The position numbers and the translations under genes are program-made. DNA of 64,000 nt, taken from Pseudomonas sp. Irchel 3H7. GTDB lineage: Bacteria; Pseudomonadota; Gammaproteobacteria; Pseudomonadales; Pseudomonadaceae. Under the pieces are notes generated by a model. The model did no database searches. It was not told the DNA's origin and saw nothing but the letters and a program-made list of their open reading frames with translations. The stretch is from assembly GCF_900187605.1 (NCBI RefSeq), contig NZ_FYEA01000009.1:124001-188000 (forward strand), written 5' to 3'. Shown piece by piece: positions 51,901-60,143 of this stretch; position 1 is the stretch's first letter, and each line of letters starts with the position of its first letter.

Positions 51901-53739
51901 AAGCGCGGTTTGTTGACGAAGATCGAAACGCGCGATACGTCGACCAAGCGCCTGCTGACGACGCGCCTGACCTACGACGATATCGGCCGTGAAGCGACCC
52001 GAAGCTTTGAGGTCAACGGTTTGCCCACCCAGACGCTGAGCTCCACCTACACCGTGGCCGGCAAACTGGCGCAAAAGGTCTTGAAGCGCGGCGCTTTCGT
52101 GCTGCGTGATGAGCGCTTCACCTACGACGTGCGCGGGCGCCTTACGCAGTACGACTGCGAGGGCAGCCAGCGGCCGCGGGACCCCTACGGCAAGGAGATC
52201 GTCCAGCAGGCATTTACCTTCGACGCACTGGATAACATCCTGACACTGCAAACCACGTTTCCCGAAGGCGTCAATCTAACGACTTTCAGCTTTAGCGAAA
52301 GCGATCCGGCGCAGCTTATTGGGGTATCGCACTCGCATGCCGACTATCCTGCGTCGGTTACGCTGGAGTACGACGCCGATGGCCGGATGGTCAAGGACGA
52401 TCAGGCTCGCACTCTGGCATATGACGCCTTCGGTCGCCTGACCCAGGTGAGTGACGCCAGAGGGGAGGTGGTGCGTGGTTTTCATTACGACGGCTTTGAT
52501 CGAATCGTCGAGTTGTCGCAACCGCGCATGGCGGATGCTCAGCGCTATTACCACAACTCAACCGTCAGTTGCGAAATCCGTGGTGACGACTCGCGCAGTG
52601 TGGTGCGCAACGGCGCAGTGTTATTGGGACAACAACAACTCGGGGCGGACGCTGGCAGCCGGATCTTCGGGACGGATCAACAGCAAAGTGTGCTGACTCA
52701 GTTGCACGGGGACCAATGGGAAGACAACCCTTACAACCCTTACGGCCATCGCGTTGCTGAAGGCGGTCTCTTCAGTTTGGCGGGATTCAATGGCGAGCAA
52801 CTCGATGCGGTCACGGGATTGTACCTTCTGGGTCATGGTTACCGTGCCTACAGCCCGACGCTCATGCGTTTCAATAGCCCCGACAGCATGAGCCCGTTTG
52901 GGGCGGGTGGCGTGAATGCGTACGCGTATTGCTTGGGTGACCCGGTCAATCGGATTGACCCCACGGGTCATATCTCCTGGCAGTCAATTGCCGGAATCGC
53001 ATTGGGAGTCATCGGGATTGCCTTGAGTATCGTGACCATGGGGACTACCACGCCACTGAGCCTGTTGGCGATGGGGTTGGGCGTCGCTTCGGGAGCTACG
53101 GGCATAGGCAGTGAGGTGGCGAATGCCCTCGACTCGGAATCCCAGGCAGGGGCAATACTTGGCTGGGTGAGTCTGGGGCTGGGCATCGTGTCGATAGCAG
53201 CAGGCGCCCTGGCGGTGCAGAAGATCTTCACGCAGCACACGAGAGCGCGCGCTTACATCGCGACAGTCGCGGATGAGCCGCCGGTCAAAATCGTCGAAAA
53301 AGAATACACCACATTCTTCAGCCCGCGGGGCGAAGGAAGCTCTCAGAGAGCGGCGGCTGCAACAGAACCCTGGACTTTCAAGACTTACAATTTCAAAGGG
53401 AAGGTGGCGGGAAAAAAAACCGGAATGGGCGCAGTTGATGGTTTTGAGGCGCTCGGGAATGCTGAAGTAGCCGACTATTACTTGTTCAAAAATGGAATTG
53501 TCGAACAGGGATTGACGCCTTCCAAAGCGGCAAAGCGCTTGGGATCAAGCGTTAAATACAATGAAATGGTCGCGTTTCGCAGCGCTACTGAATTGGAACT
53601 AGGAGAGCCTGGATTTTTCAACAAGACGGGTTACACCGAAATCAGGCTTAGTGGCGGCAAGCGTTTGTTTTTTTACGCGAACAAGGACACTCGAACGGTG
53701 ACGGCGCATAAGATAGGTCACACGCAGAGGGGCGGCTGA
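48940..53739 (+). CDS. RHS/YD-repeat protein with unassigned C-terminal domain
   Basis: This 1599-residue protein starts at ATG 48940 (MDSQTFDSVRSNAF), preceded by GACAGGA; an ATG at 48931 is also possible. It has an N-terminal FVAGGVDPRTGIYTLALTLG region and many YD repeats (such as YEYDVFDRMTRSVLPDG). The conserved RHS core runs from LDAVTGLYLLGHGYRAYSPT through FNSPDSMSPFGAGG to DPVNRIDPTGH, ending near residue 1344. The core forms a shell around the C-terminal part in characterised relatives. The tail (1345-1599) has about 80 Gly/Ala/Ile-rich hydrophobic residues, then about 170 residues with no recognised domain, ending basic. No PAAR, signal peptide or VgrG partner was seen. It resembles the Pseudomonas TccC-like RHS proteins. 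No full immunity gene follows. Confidence 0.88.
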   Translation: MDSQTFDSVRSNAFNFGGFVAGGVDPRTGIYTLALTLGAIRSADLNGPSFNLALGFNPLNTRNAGYGTGWSLSTSRYDLRSKVITLASGETYKAAETAKALFFKEMKLESAKVLKTGIGRYEVRYKDGRREELEVFGATHIAVPMKIIAANGASIALKYALFNEQPMLVEISDAKRQLLTVSRTAGRLTLTQNPDTPDSAEFSMTFKNDRVTAIGLPVGRGWDIQYEVIDGISYVKRVESPLGAVENIRYKRLGHLQPVLGAVQGLPYVIAHDIFAKQGQPKVIKTYTYSDRNYLGHGVPPDSTDDGDPLYRAPGTYQYNSTEKLIVGHKLHTHTKRTYNKFHLLVSEVTTCNDAIVSTTTEYHCNVAKPFTEQVAQFRLPKSQTRTYENSKTKNKRTETSTTEFDAAGNLLRQVGGDGVVTQFEYYPGTESKDCPKDPLGFIRFLKQRAVTPAAGGGATTVTRYRYALHSAIEGASQANVVPIQESFFEWIDGSETLRSQVDLTYLNSPKDPARHGLLQQQSVTRNATTTRLDCSYVLDGTKLVLKKTVQGFDGKTSSSEQTLSILSGLVMCERDAEDTVIEYEYDKLGRRLRRTLAPATAFASTTHWSYQAAKGNQPATMITKDSAGGMQIATFDALGRICAIQEKDCDNPDPQGNFPMRNAYSALHDQSGRQVQVIHSDWWDGLVREVKTEFSYDDWGQVTETRHGDGRVVHSQFDPISRQQQSWQDGMGKTITAFNAFGKPDSIEVFDLKNQSLGESVYKYDGLGRTLSQTDPAGNTTRYEYDVFDRMTRSVLPDGHAVETTFAAHSAAELPVEIKVAGSLLGQQTFDGLNRVTEITVGGRKTLASYEAGRSLPKSSTDARGQKVEFIHASELGGLLTERKAVTEGKDGLTSRFTYDPLTGKIKSCIEQGRERHFEYFPSGRLKSETSRYGEQRKTVSHTYSFAGLPLIYMDVLGTKHQTGYDRWGRRSSFKQGAVQADFSYDKRGLLTKIETRDTSTKRLLTTRLTYDDIGREATRSFEVNGLPTQTLSSTYTVAGKLAQKVLKRGAFVLRDERFTYDVRGRLTQYDCEGSQRPRDPYGKEIVQQAFTFDALDNILTLQTTFPEGVNLTTFSFSESDPAQLIGVSHSHADYPASVTLEYDADGRMVKDDQARTLAYDAFGRLTQVSDARGEVVRGFHYDGFDRIVELSQPRMADAQRYYHNSTVSCEIRGDDSRSVVRNGAVLLGQQQLGADAGSRIFGTDQQQSVLTQLHGDQWEDNPYNPYGHRVAEGGLFSLAGFNGEQLDAVTGLYLLGHGYRAYSPTLMRFNSPDSMSPFGAGGVNAYAYCLGDPVNRIDPTGHISWQSIAGIALGVIGIALSIVTMGTTTPLSLLAMGLGVASGATGIGSEVANALDSESQAGAILGWVSLGLGIVSIAAGALAVQKIFTQHTRARAYIATVADEPPVKIVEKEYTTFFSPRGEGSSQRAAAATEPWTFKTYNFKGKVAGKKTGMGAVDGFEALGNAEVADYYLFKNGIVEQGLTPSKAAKRLGSSVKYNEMVAFRSATELELGEPGFFNKTGYTEIRLSGGKRLFFYANKDTRTVTAHKIGHTQRGG

Positions 53740-54012
53740 TATGTCTGTGAGCGAAGTTATTCGCAATCGTGCAGCGTCAGTGTTCCCATACTGACGGCTC
53801 GTCACGGGCAAGGGTTCGTGGTGGTGTAGTTCGTTCTTACACTTGAGTAAATAAGGCTGCGTGAAGATCTATTTATATCTTCACGCAGCAGTCATCCCGA
53901 TAAACTGGTCCATCCAATCGCCAAGTGGTCCAGGAGGACTACTTGCATTGATGGCCGGCGCTGCCGGTGCAGCGCTGCGGCATCGGCGCAACTAAACCAA
54001 GGATGAAAGTTT
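53740..54012. other. Gap after the RHS gene, with a 13-bp palindrome
   Basis: A 13-bp perfect inverted repeat GCTGCGTGAAGAT/ATCTTCACGCAGC (53856-53889, 8-base loop) lies here; no T-tract follows. Directly after the RHS stop there is an ATG opening only 17 codons (53741-53794). Nothing else is supported. Confidence 0.5.
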
Positions 54013-55542
54013 ATGGCTGGTAAACCACCAAAGATTAAACCTGCCCTAAGTAGAACTGATGATTTCAGCGCTGGCGGCTCCCAAGGACTGCCACGGAGCA
54101 GTCAGCACACCCCATCGAGCCTCGCGCATCTGGACGCGCCCTTTCCCCTTCGCAGGTCGGATATTGGCGCCGCCGCACAGTCGGTCAGCGTAAGTCCAAT
54201 GGCTGCCTACGTCAGTGAAGTGGAGATGGCTGTGTCTGCATCTTCATTTCGAGACTACTGGATACAAGACTGGAAAAATCTCGGTGACGCCGACGCGTCC
54301 GGCATACGGCTGTATAAACAGCGTCTGTTTGTAGCCGTCGCTGATGATTACTTCGTGCAAGTGGTTCAGGACGCCGAAAGCGGCCAGTTTCGCGCTACCG
54401 TCGCCAGCGAGCTCAACGCTTCCGGTCCGCTGATGAAACCGGGTGCCGAGGGCAAGTTCTGGCGTCCGGCGGACAGCGATGGTCTACCCGGGCAGCTAGC
54501 ACAGGAGCATAGCGGTGCGTGGTCCGGTGATGGGAATTTTCAGGTGGAACCGCTTCGTACGATAGACGAACGCCTGGCCGTGTTGTATCCGACATTGACC
54601 GAAGAGGCGCGAGCTGACTTGCACCGCGAGCGATTGAGCGCAGATACGGGGCAGGCACTGGCTCGGCTGGAGGTGGAACACCTCACGCTGGTGAAAGATC
54701 TTGGCGCGTGGGCAGTAGAGGTGCCATCGCTGCACCCGGTCACGGGGCAGGCACTGACAATAACTGAGATTGAAAGGCTGCGATCGCACCGCGCGCTTTT
54801 CGCGCAGGAACTACAGGCCAATTGGTCGCGCCAGTTAACCACCGCAAATCCGTACACCCCCGAAAAGCTTGACTACGTTCTGGATATGACGGGCACTCTG
54901 CCGCGTTTGTCGGCTGACTTCAGTCATGTCCGTGAACTGAGTCTCTCCGGTACCTATGTGTTGAGTGGCAGCGCCTTTCTTGCAGCTTTTCCGGGCGTGC
55001 AGCACCTGACGCTCACTGGTTTAGCGTTGAAAGCGTTTCCTGTTGAAATTTTTCAAATGAGAGAGCTGACGACGTTAACCCTCGACAATTGCGACATTCG
55101 ACTCTCCGAAGCGACTGTCGAAGGTCTCGCCCACATTGAAGGATTGACGCTGCTGGACTTAAGCAACAACCCACTGGGTCTCCCACCTGATGTCAGTTAC
55201 ATGCGGCGCCTGGACAGCCTTTATCTGTCGAAAACGGGCCTGACCGAAGTGCCAGTCGGGATATTTGACATCGAGAGTCTGGCCTATGTGGATTTTCGGC
55301 ATAACGGATTCACGAGCCTGCCACGAGAACTGTTCGATGTGCCCGACGTTCGCGAGGTCAATTATGATTTTCGAAACAATCCGCTGGATGACGACACTCT
55401 GCAACGAATCACTGCCTATTTCGACGGCGCCGGTTTAGACAGAAGAATCCTGATTCAAGTGGATGGCGATGTCTGGGTGCCCCAACAGAATATAGTGTCT
55501 GACGGCGTGGATAGTGGACTGGAAAGCGCCGATGAGGGCTGA
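54013..55542 (+). CDS. Leucine-rich-repeat protein resembling a NEL-type effector without its catalytic domain
   Basis: This 509-residue protein has three parts. The N-terminal part is Ser/Pro-rich (1-75). The middle part (about 80-270) includes RLYKQRLFVAVADDYFVQVV near 97 and LNASGPLMKPGAEGKFWRP near 135, a block typical of the Pseudomonas dermonecrotic/NEL family. The C-terminal part has about six LRRs (for example LDLSNNPLGLPPDVSYMRRL) and the cap DFRNNPLDDDTLQRITAYF. The NEL ubiquitin-ligase domain, whose catalytic Cys follows the LRRs in relatives, is missing; the protein ends about 35 residues after the cap. Whether this is a natural short form or a truncation is open. It follows the RHS gene and converges on queG. 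Confidence 0.68.
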   Translation: MAGKPPKIKPALSRTDDFSAGGSQGLPRSSQHTPSSLAHLDAPFPLRRSDIGAAAQSVSVSPMAAYVSEVEMAVSASSFRDYWIQDWKNLGDADASGIRLYKQRLFVAVADDYFVQVVQDAESGQFRATVASELNASGPLMKPGAEGKFWRPADSDGLPGQLAQEHSGAWSGDGNFQVEPLRTIDERLAVLYPTLTEEARADLHRERLSADTGQALARLEVEHLTLVKDLGAWAVEVPSLHPVTGQALTITEIERLRSHRALFAQELQANWSRQLTTANPYTPEKLDYVLDMTGTLPRLSADFSHVRELSLSGTYVLSGSAFLAAFPGVQHLTLTGLALKAFPVEIFQMRELTTLTLDNCDIRLSEATVEGLAHIEGLTLLDLSNNPLGLPPDVSYMRRLDSLYLSKTGLTEVPVGIFDIESLAYVDFRHNGFTSLPRELFDVPDVREVNYDFRNNPLDDDTLQRITAYFDGAGLDRRILIQVDGDVWVPQQNIVSDGVDSGLESADEG

Positions 55543-55620
55543 TCCATTCGCTGGCAACCTGTTGGGGGCAGCTGATTGTGGCGGCGATGGGGCACACCGT
55601 GAAAGTGGATCGAAAATCTT

Positions 55621-56691
55621 TTACAGCGTGTCAGGAAGATGCTGACGCAACGCCCACTCCACATGCTCTTTAACCAACTCTGACGGATAATCCCGTCGCG
55701 CCTTCAACGCTTCCAGCACCGGAATCGTTGAGGGCGCATTGCCCAGCCCCACCGCCAGATTCCGCAACCAGCGCTCATACCCCGCCCGCCGCAACGGCGA
55801 GCCTTCAGTACTGCTCAAGAACTTCTCTTCATCCCACAAAAACAGCTCGGCCAGTTCAGCATTGTCCAGGTTGTGCCGTGGCTTGAAATCGCTTTCCCCG
55901 GAAGGCTTGGCGAAGCGGTTCCACGGGCAAACGATCTGGCAGTCATCACAGCCGAACACGCGATTGCCGATCAACGGACGCAGGTCTTCAGGGATGGCGC
56001 TTTTCAGTTCGATGGTCAGATAGGAAATGCAGCGCCGCGCGTCCAGCACATAGGGGCCGACGAAAGCGTTGGTCGGACAGATATCGAGACACGCGGTGCA
56101 GCGGCCGCAATGTTCGCTGCTGTGCGGCTCGTCGACTGGCAATGGCAGATCAACGAACAATTCGCTGAGAAAGAAATAACTGCCGGCCTTGCGATTCAAT
56201 ACCAAGGTGTTTTTGCCAATCCAGCCCAGCCCGGCCTGTTCGGCGATGGCTTTTTCCAGCACTGGGGCGCTGTCGACAAACGCGCGGAAACCGAACGGGC
56301 CGATCTGCGCCTGAATCTTGTCGGCCAATTGCTGCACACGTTTACGGATCAATTTGTGGTAATCGCGGCCCAAGGCATAACGCGACACGTAGGCTTTTTC
56401 CGGTTGCGCCAGCATTTGCGCCATTTGTGTGTCGCCGGGCAGGTAATCCATGCGCAGCGAGACCACGCGCAATGTGCCCGGCACCAGTTCTTCCGGGTGC
56501 GAGCGTTTGCTGCCATGGGCGGCCATGTAGTCCATTTCGCCGTGGTAGCCGGCCTCGAGCCAGCGTGCGAGGTGCTGCTCATGCTCGGCCAGATCCAGAC
56601 CGCTGATGCCGACTTGCTGAAAGCCCAGCTCGCGGCCCCAATCCTTGATCGATTGGGCGAGGGCGGGCAGGTCTGTGGTGATGGCGGACAT
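55621..56691 (-). CDS. queG: Epoxyqueuosine reductase QueG
   Basis: This 356-residue cobalamin-dependent enzyme performs the last step in queuosine tRNA synthesis. Two [4Fe-4S] sites are visible: CGRCTACLDICPTNAF near residue 192 and CDDCQIVCPWN near 241. A HEAT-like C-terminal segment follows (LRNLAVGLGNAPSTIPVLEAL). The start at 56691 (MSAITTDLPALAQS) is chosen; the open frame upstream overlaps the nnr start and is not conserved. The gene is divergent from nnr with only 63 bp between starts. Confidence 0.95.
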   Translation of the reverse strand: MSAITTDLPALAQSIKDWGRELGFQQVGISGLDLAEHEQHLARWLEAGYHGEMDYMAAHGSKRSHPEELVPGTLRVVSLRMDYLPGDTQMAQMLAQPEKAYVSRYALGRDYHKLIRKRVQQLADKIQAQIGPFGFRAFVDSAPVLEKAIAEQAGLGWIGKNTLVLNRKAGSYFFLSELFVDLPLPVDEPHSSEHCGRCTACLDICPTNAFVGPYVLDARRCISYLTIELKSAIPEDLRPLIGNRVFGCDDCQIVCPWNRFAKPSGESDFKPRHNLDNAELAELFLWDEEKFLSSTEGSPLRRAGYERWLRNLAVGLGNAPSTIPVLEALKARRDYPSELVKEHVEWALRQHLPDTL

Positions 56692-56754
56692 GAGGCGAGA
56701 GAAACCGGAGCTGAGGTGCGTATAATTCTGCCAGACATCGGAGCCCGAAGACGC

Positions 56755-58254
56755 ATGCCGCACACGAAAGATCAATTACCCGACGCGCTGTATGGCGCCG
56801 CACAGGTGCGCGAACTCGATGCACGGCTGATTGCCGCCGGTACGCCGGGCTTCGAATTGATGCAGCGCGCGGCCCATGCGACGTGGCGAGCGTTGGTGCG
56901 GCAATGGCCGTCGGCAACTGAACTGACGGTGCTGGCCGGGCATGGCAACAATGCCGGTGACGGTTATCTGGTCGCGGCCATGGCGCAGCGAGCCGGGTGG
57001 TCGGTGCGCGTGTTGGCGGTCGGCGATCCGCAGCGTTTACAGGGCGATGCCGCGCAGGCCCGTGCCGAGGCGTTGGCTGAAGGTGTTGTGGTGCAGGGCT
57101 GGCAGGCTGAAAGCGAAATGCGCGGGATCATTCTCGATGCCTTGCTCGGCACGGGGCTGAGCGGGGATGTGCGCGAGCCTTATGTCTCGGCGATCAAGGC
57201 AATTAACGCCAGTGGTTTGCCGGTGACTGCCGTCGATATCCCTTCAGGTCTAAGCGCCGACTCCGGGCATGTTCTGGGCGCCGCTGTGCAGGCTGATCTT
57301 ACGGTGACCTTTATCGGGCTGAAAATCGGCCTGTTCACCGGCGACGCGGCGGATCATGTCGGCCAATTGGTGTTTAACGATTTACAGGCCAGCGCCGACA
57401 TCTATCGTGACATTCCGATCATCGCCCAACGGCTCAACACGGCTAATCTTCCGGGGTTGGCGGCGCGTGCACCGACTTCGCACAAGGGCCGCTTTGGTCA
57501 TGTGCTGCTGATCGGTGGCGATCACGGCTTTGGCGGGGCGATTCTGCTCAGCACCGAAACGGCCTTGCGCAGCGGCGCGGGTATGGTTTCGCTGGCGACT
57601 CGCCCAGAGCATGTCGCGGCAGCACTGACTCGTGTGCCAGAAGCCATGGCGCTTGGCACCTCATCGGCCAATCAGTTGATGGGTTTGCTGGAGAAAGTTT
57701 CTGTGCTGGTGGTCGGTCCGGGATTGGGGCAGGCCAGTTGGGGGCGCGCACTGTTGTCGGCGGCGGCCAACGCGGCATTGCCGCAAGTGTGGGACGCCGA
57801 TGCGCTGAATCTGCTGGCAAGCGGTTTCGTTGAGCTGCCCAAGGATTGCGTGATCACCCCGCATCCGGGAGAGGCGGCGCGATTGCTGGGCATCAGTACG
57901 GCCGAAGTGCAGGCGGATCGTCCGGCGGCGGCGCTGGCATTGAGCAAAAAATATACAGCTGTGGTCGTGTTGAAGGGCGCGGGCAGTCTGATCGCGCATC
58001 CCGATGGCCGTCTGGCGTTGTGTCACGAAGGCCACCCGGCCATGGCCACCGCTGGACTCGGCGACGTGCTGGCGGGCTTGACCGGTGCGCTGCTTGCGCA
58101 AGGCCTGGACGGTTTCGAGGCCGCGTGTCTGGCCGTCTGGCTGCACGCCAATGCCGGTAGGCAACAAGGAAAATTCGGCCGTGGGCTGGCGGCCAGTGAT
58201 CTGATTCCAGCCATTCGTCAGTTGTTGGAGGAGCAAGCACCGTGTCTGAAGTAA
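56755..58254 (+). CDS. nnr: Bifunctional NAD(P)HX epimerase/dehydratase Nnr
   Basis: This 499-residue metabolite-repair enzyme restores hydrated NAD(P)H. The N-terminal YjeF_N epimerase domain has VLAGHGNNAGDGYLVA near residue 60. The C-terminal ADP-dependent dehydratase domain has GHVLLIGGDHGFGGAILLS near 248, WDADALNLLASG near 346 and a late GHPAMATAGLGDVLAGLTGA near 425. The start at 56755 follows GGAGCCCGAAG. It overlaps tsaE by 13 bases, opening the conserved nnr-tsaE-amiB-mutL-miaA-hfq-hflX series. Confidence 0.95.
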   Translation: MPHTKDQLPDALYGAAQVRELDARLIAAGTPGFELMQRAAHATWRALVRQWPSATELTVLAGHGNNAGDGYLVAAMAQRAGWSVRVLAVGDPQRLQGDAAQARAEALAEGVVVQGWQAESEMRGIILDALLGTGLSGDVREPYVSAIKAINASGLPVTAVDIPSGLSADSGHVLGAAVQADLTVTFIGLKIGLFTGDAADHVGQLVFNDLQASADIYRDIPIIAQRLNTANLPGLAARAPTSHKGRFGHVLLIGGDHGFGGAILLSTETALRSGAGMVSLATRPEHVAAALTRVPEAMALGTSSANQLMGLLEKVSVLVVGPGLGQASWGRALLSAAANAALPQVWDADALNLLASGFVELPKDCVITPHPGEAARLLGISTAEVQADRPAAALALSKKYTAVVVLKGAGSLIAHPDGRLALCHEGHPAMATAGLGDVLAGLTGALLAQGLDGFEAACLAVWLHANAGRQQGKFGRGLAASDLIPAIRQLLEEQAPCLK

Positions 58255-58712
58255 CCCTGTACCTGGCCGATGAACAGGCCATGAGCGACTTTGGCGCACG
58301 GATCGCCCGCGTGACTCAAGGCCATGGCCTGATTTTTCTCGAAGGCAATCTGGGCATGGGCAAAACCACCCTGTCGCGAGGCATCATTCGCGGGCTGGGC
58401 CATGTCGGCGCGGTAAAAAGTCCGACCTTCACTTTGGTCGAACCTTACGAAATCGGTGACATCCGCGCCTTCCACTTTGACCTGTATCGCCTGGTCGATC
58501 CGGAAGAACTGGAGTTTCTCGGCATCCGCGACTACTTCGAAGACGATGCGATGTGCCTGATCGAATGGCCCGATAAAGGTGCAGGCTTTTTGCCAAAGCC
58601 TGACCTGACCATTACCATTAGCCCGCAAGACAGCGGGCGTTCGCTGAAAATTTTATCCCAGGGTTCGCGTGGCGAGGCCTGGTGTGCCGCTTTGGCATTG
58701 GAATCCAATTAA
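58242..58712 (+). CDS. tsaE: tRNA threonylcarbamoyladenosine ATPase TsaE
   Basis: This 156-residue ATPase assists TsaB/TsaD in making t6A37 on tRNAs. The Walker A GNLGMGKTTLS is near residue 35, followed by the family motif SPTFTLVEPY near 61 and HFDLYRL near 78. The start is GTG at 58242, inside the end of nnr. The stop directly precedes the ATG of amiB. Confidence 0.95.
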   Translation: MSEVTLYLADEQAMSDFGARIARVTQGHGLIFLEGNLGMGKTTLSRGIIRGLGHVGAVKSPTFTLVEPYEIGDIRAFHFDLYRLVDPEELEFLGIRDYFEDDAMCLIEWPDKGAGFLPKPDLTITISPQDSGRSLKILSQGSRGEAWCAALALESN

Positions 58713-60143
58713 ATGATGGGGTTAGGTATGCGCTTTCGCGCGTTGGTGGCTGCCGCTGGACTGTTGTTGATGGCAGTAACCGTCAACGCTGTGGCCGATT
58801 CAAAGGTCAACAGCGTGCGCCTGTGGCGGGCGCCGGACAACACGCGACTGGTCTTCGACCTGAGTGGCCCGGTGCAGCACAGCGTCTTCACCTTGACCTC
58901 ACCAGACCGGCTGGTGATCGACATCAACGGTGCCACCCTCGGTGCTCCGTTGAATGTGCAGACCGCAAACACGCCGATCACCGCGATGCGCTCGGCCCAG
59001 CGCACGCCGACCGACCTGCGCGTGGTCATCGACCTGAAGAAAGCCGTCACCCCGAAAAGCTTCTCGCTGGCGCCGAACGCGCAGTACGGCAACCGTCTGG
59101 TGGTCGACCTGTTCGACAACCCGGCCGACGCCGCACCGCCGCCGGCGCCAACGCCGCAGGTGGCGACCGTGCCAGCGGTGCCGGTAACCCCGACCGAGCC
59201 TGCAATCAAGTTGCCGCCAGCCCCGGCCGGCAAGCGCGACATTATTGTGGTGATCGACGCCGGCCACGGTGGCGAAGACCCGGGTGCGTCCGGTTCGCGC
59301 GGTCAGCGTGAGAAAGACGTGGTATTGCAGATCGCCCGCGAACTGCAGCGTCAGGTCAACGGCATGAAAGGCTTCCGCGCCGAGCTGACCCGTACCGGCG
59401 ACTACTTCATCCCGTTGCGCGGCCGTACCGAAATCGCCCGCAAGAAAGGCGCCGACCTGTTTGTCTCGATCCACGCCGACGCCGCGCCATCTGCCGCAGC
59501 GTTTGGTGCGTCGGTGTTTGCCCTGTCTGATCGTGGTGCAACGTCGGAGACCGCGCGTTGGCTGGCCGACAGCGAAAACCGTTCTGACTTGATCGGGGGG
59601 GCCGGTAACGTCAGCCTCGATGATAAGGACCGCATGCTCGCCGGCGTATTGCTCGACCTGTCGATGACGGCCTCGCTGACCTCCAGCCTAAACGTCGGCC
59701 AGAAAGTCCTGACCAATATCGGTCGCGTCACGCCGCTGCACAAACAGCGGGTGGAGCAGGCCGGGTTCATGGTGTTGAAGTCGCCAGATATTCCGTCGAT
59801 CCTGGTCGAAACCGGATTTATCTCCAACGCCAACGAAGCGAACAAGCTCTCGGCGTCGAGCCACCAGCAAGCGCTGGCGCGTTCGATCAGCAGCGGCGTG
59901 CGTCAGTTCTTCCAGCAGAACCCGCCACCGGGCACCTACATCGCCTGGTTGCGTGATTCCGGCAAAATTGTCCAAGGCCCGCGCGATCATCGCGTCGGTC
60001 CGGGCGAAACGCTGGCGATGATCGGCGTGCGCTATCAGGTATCGCCGGCCACGCTCCGCGCCGCCAACGACCTGAAAAGTGATGAGCTGAAAGTCGGTCA
60101 ACACTTGACCATTCCAGGCACCGAACTGGCGTCCAAAGAATGA
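58713..60143 (+). CDS. amiB: N-acetylmuramoyl-L-alanine amidase AmiB
   Basis: This 476-residue periplasmic zinc amidase splits septal peptidoglycan. After the signal peptide (ALVAAAGLLLMAVTVNAVA) come an AMIN septal-targeting domain (about 30-125), a Pro-rich linker, the Amidase_3 domain (VIDAGHGGEDPGASG near 182, SIHADAAP near 251, LVETGFISN near 365) and a C-terminal LysM (HRVGPGETLAMIGVRYQVSP). The ATG at 58713 is taken; an ATG at 58728 would also give a full signal peptide and has GGGG at a good spacing. It overlaps mutL by 4 bases (ATGA). Confidence 0.95.
   Translation: MMGLGMRFRALVAAAGLLLMAVTVNAVADSKVNSVRLWRAPDNTRLVFDLSGPVQHSVFTLTSPDRLVIDINGATLGAPLNVQTANTPITAMRSAQRTPTDLRVVIDLKKAVTPKSFSLAPNAQYGNRLVVDLFDNPADAAPPPAPTPQVATVPAVPVTPTEPAIKLPPAPAGKRDIIVVIDAGHGGEDPGASGSRGQREKDVVLQIARELQRQVNGMKGFRAELTRTGDYFIPLRGRTEIARKKGADLFVSIHADAAPSAAAFGASVFALSDRGATSETARWLADSENRSDLIGGAGNVSLDDKDRMLAGVLLDLSMTASLTSSLNVGQKVLTNIGRVTPLHKQRVEQAGFMVLKSPDIPSILVETGFISNANEANKLSASSHQQALARSISSGVRQFFQQNPPPGTYIAWLRDSGKIVQGPRDHRVGPGETLAMIGVRYQVSPATLRAANDLKSDELKVGQHLTIPGTELASKE

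Noticed and set aside
48940..53739. RHS protein as a type VI PAAR-fused effector
   Set aside because: No PAAR domain, N-terminal membrane helices, VgrG, Hcp or Eag chaperone gene was seen nearby.
53861..53995. 44-codon frame from GTG ending in a hydrophobic segment and RHRRN, like a sorting signal
   Set aside because: It begins inside a palindrome, lacks a clear ribosome-binding site and is too short to distinguish from chance.
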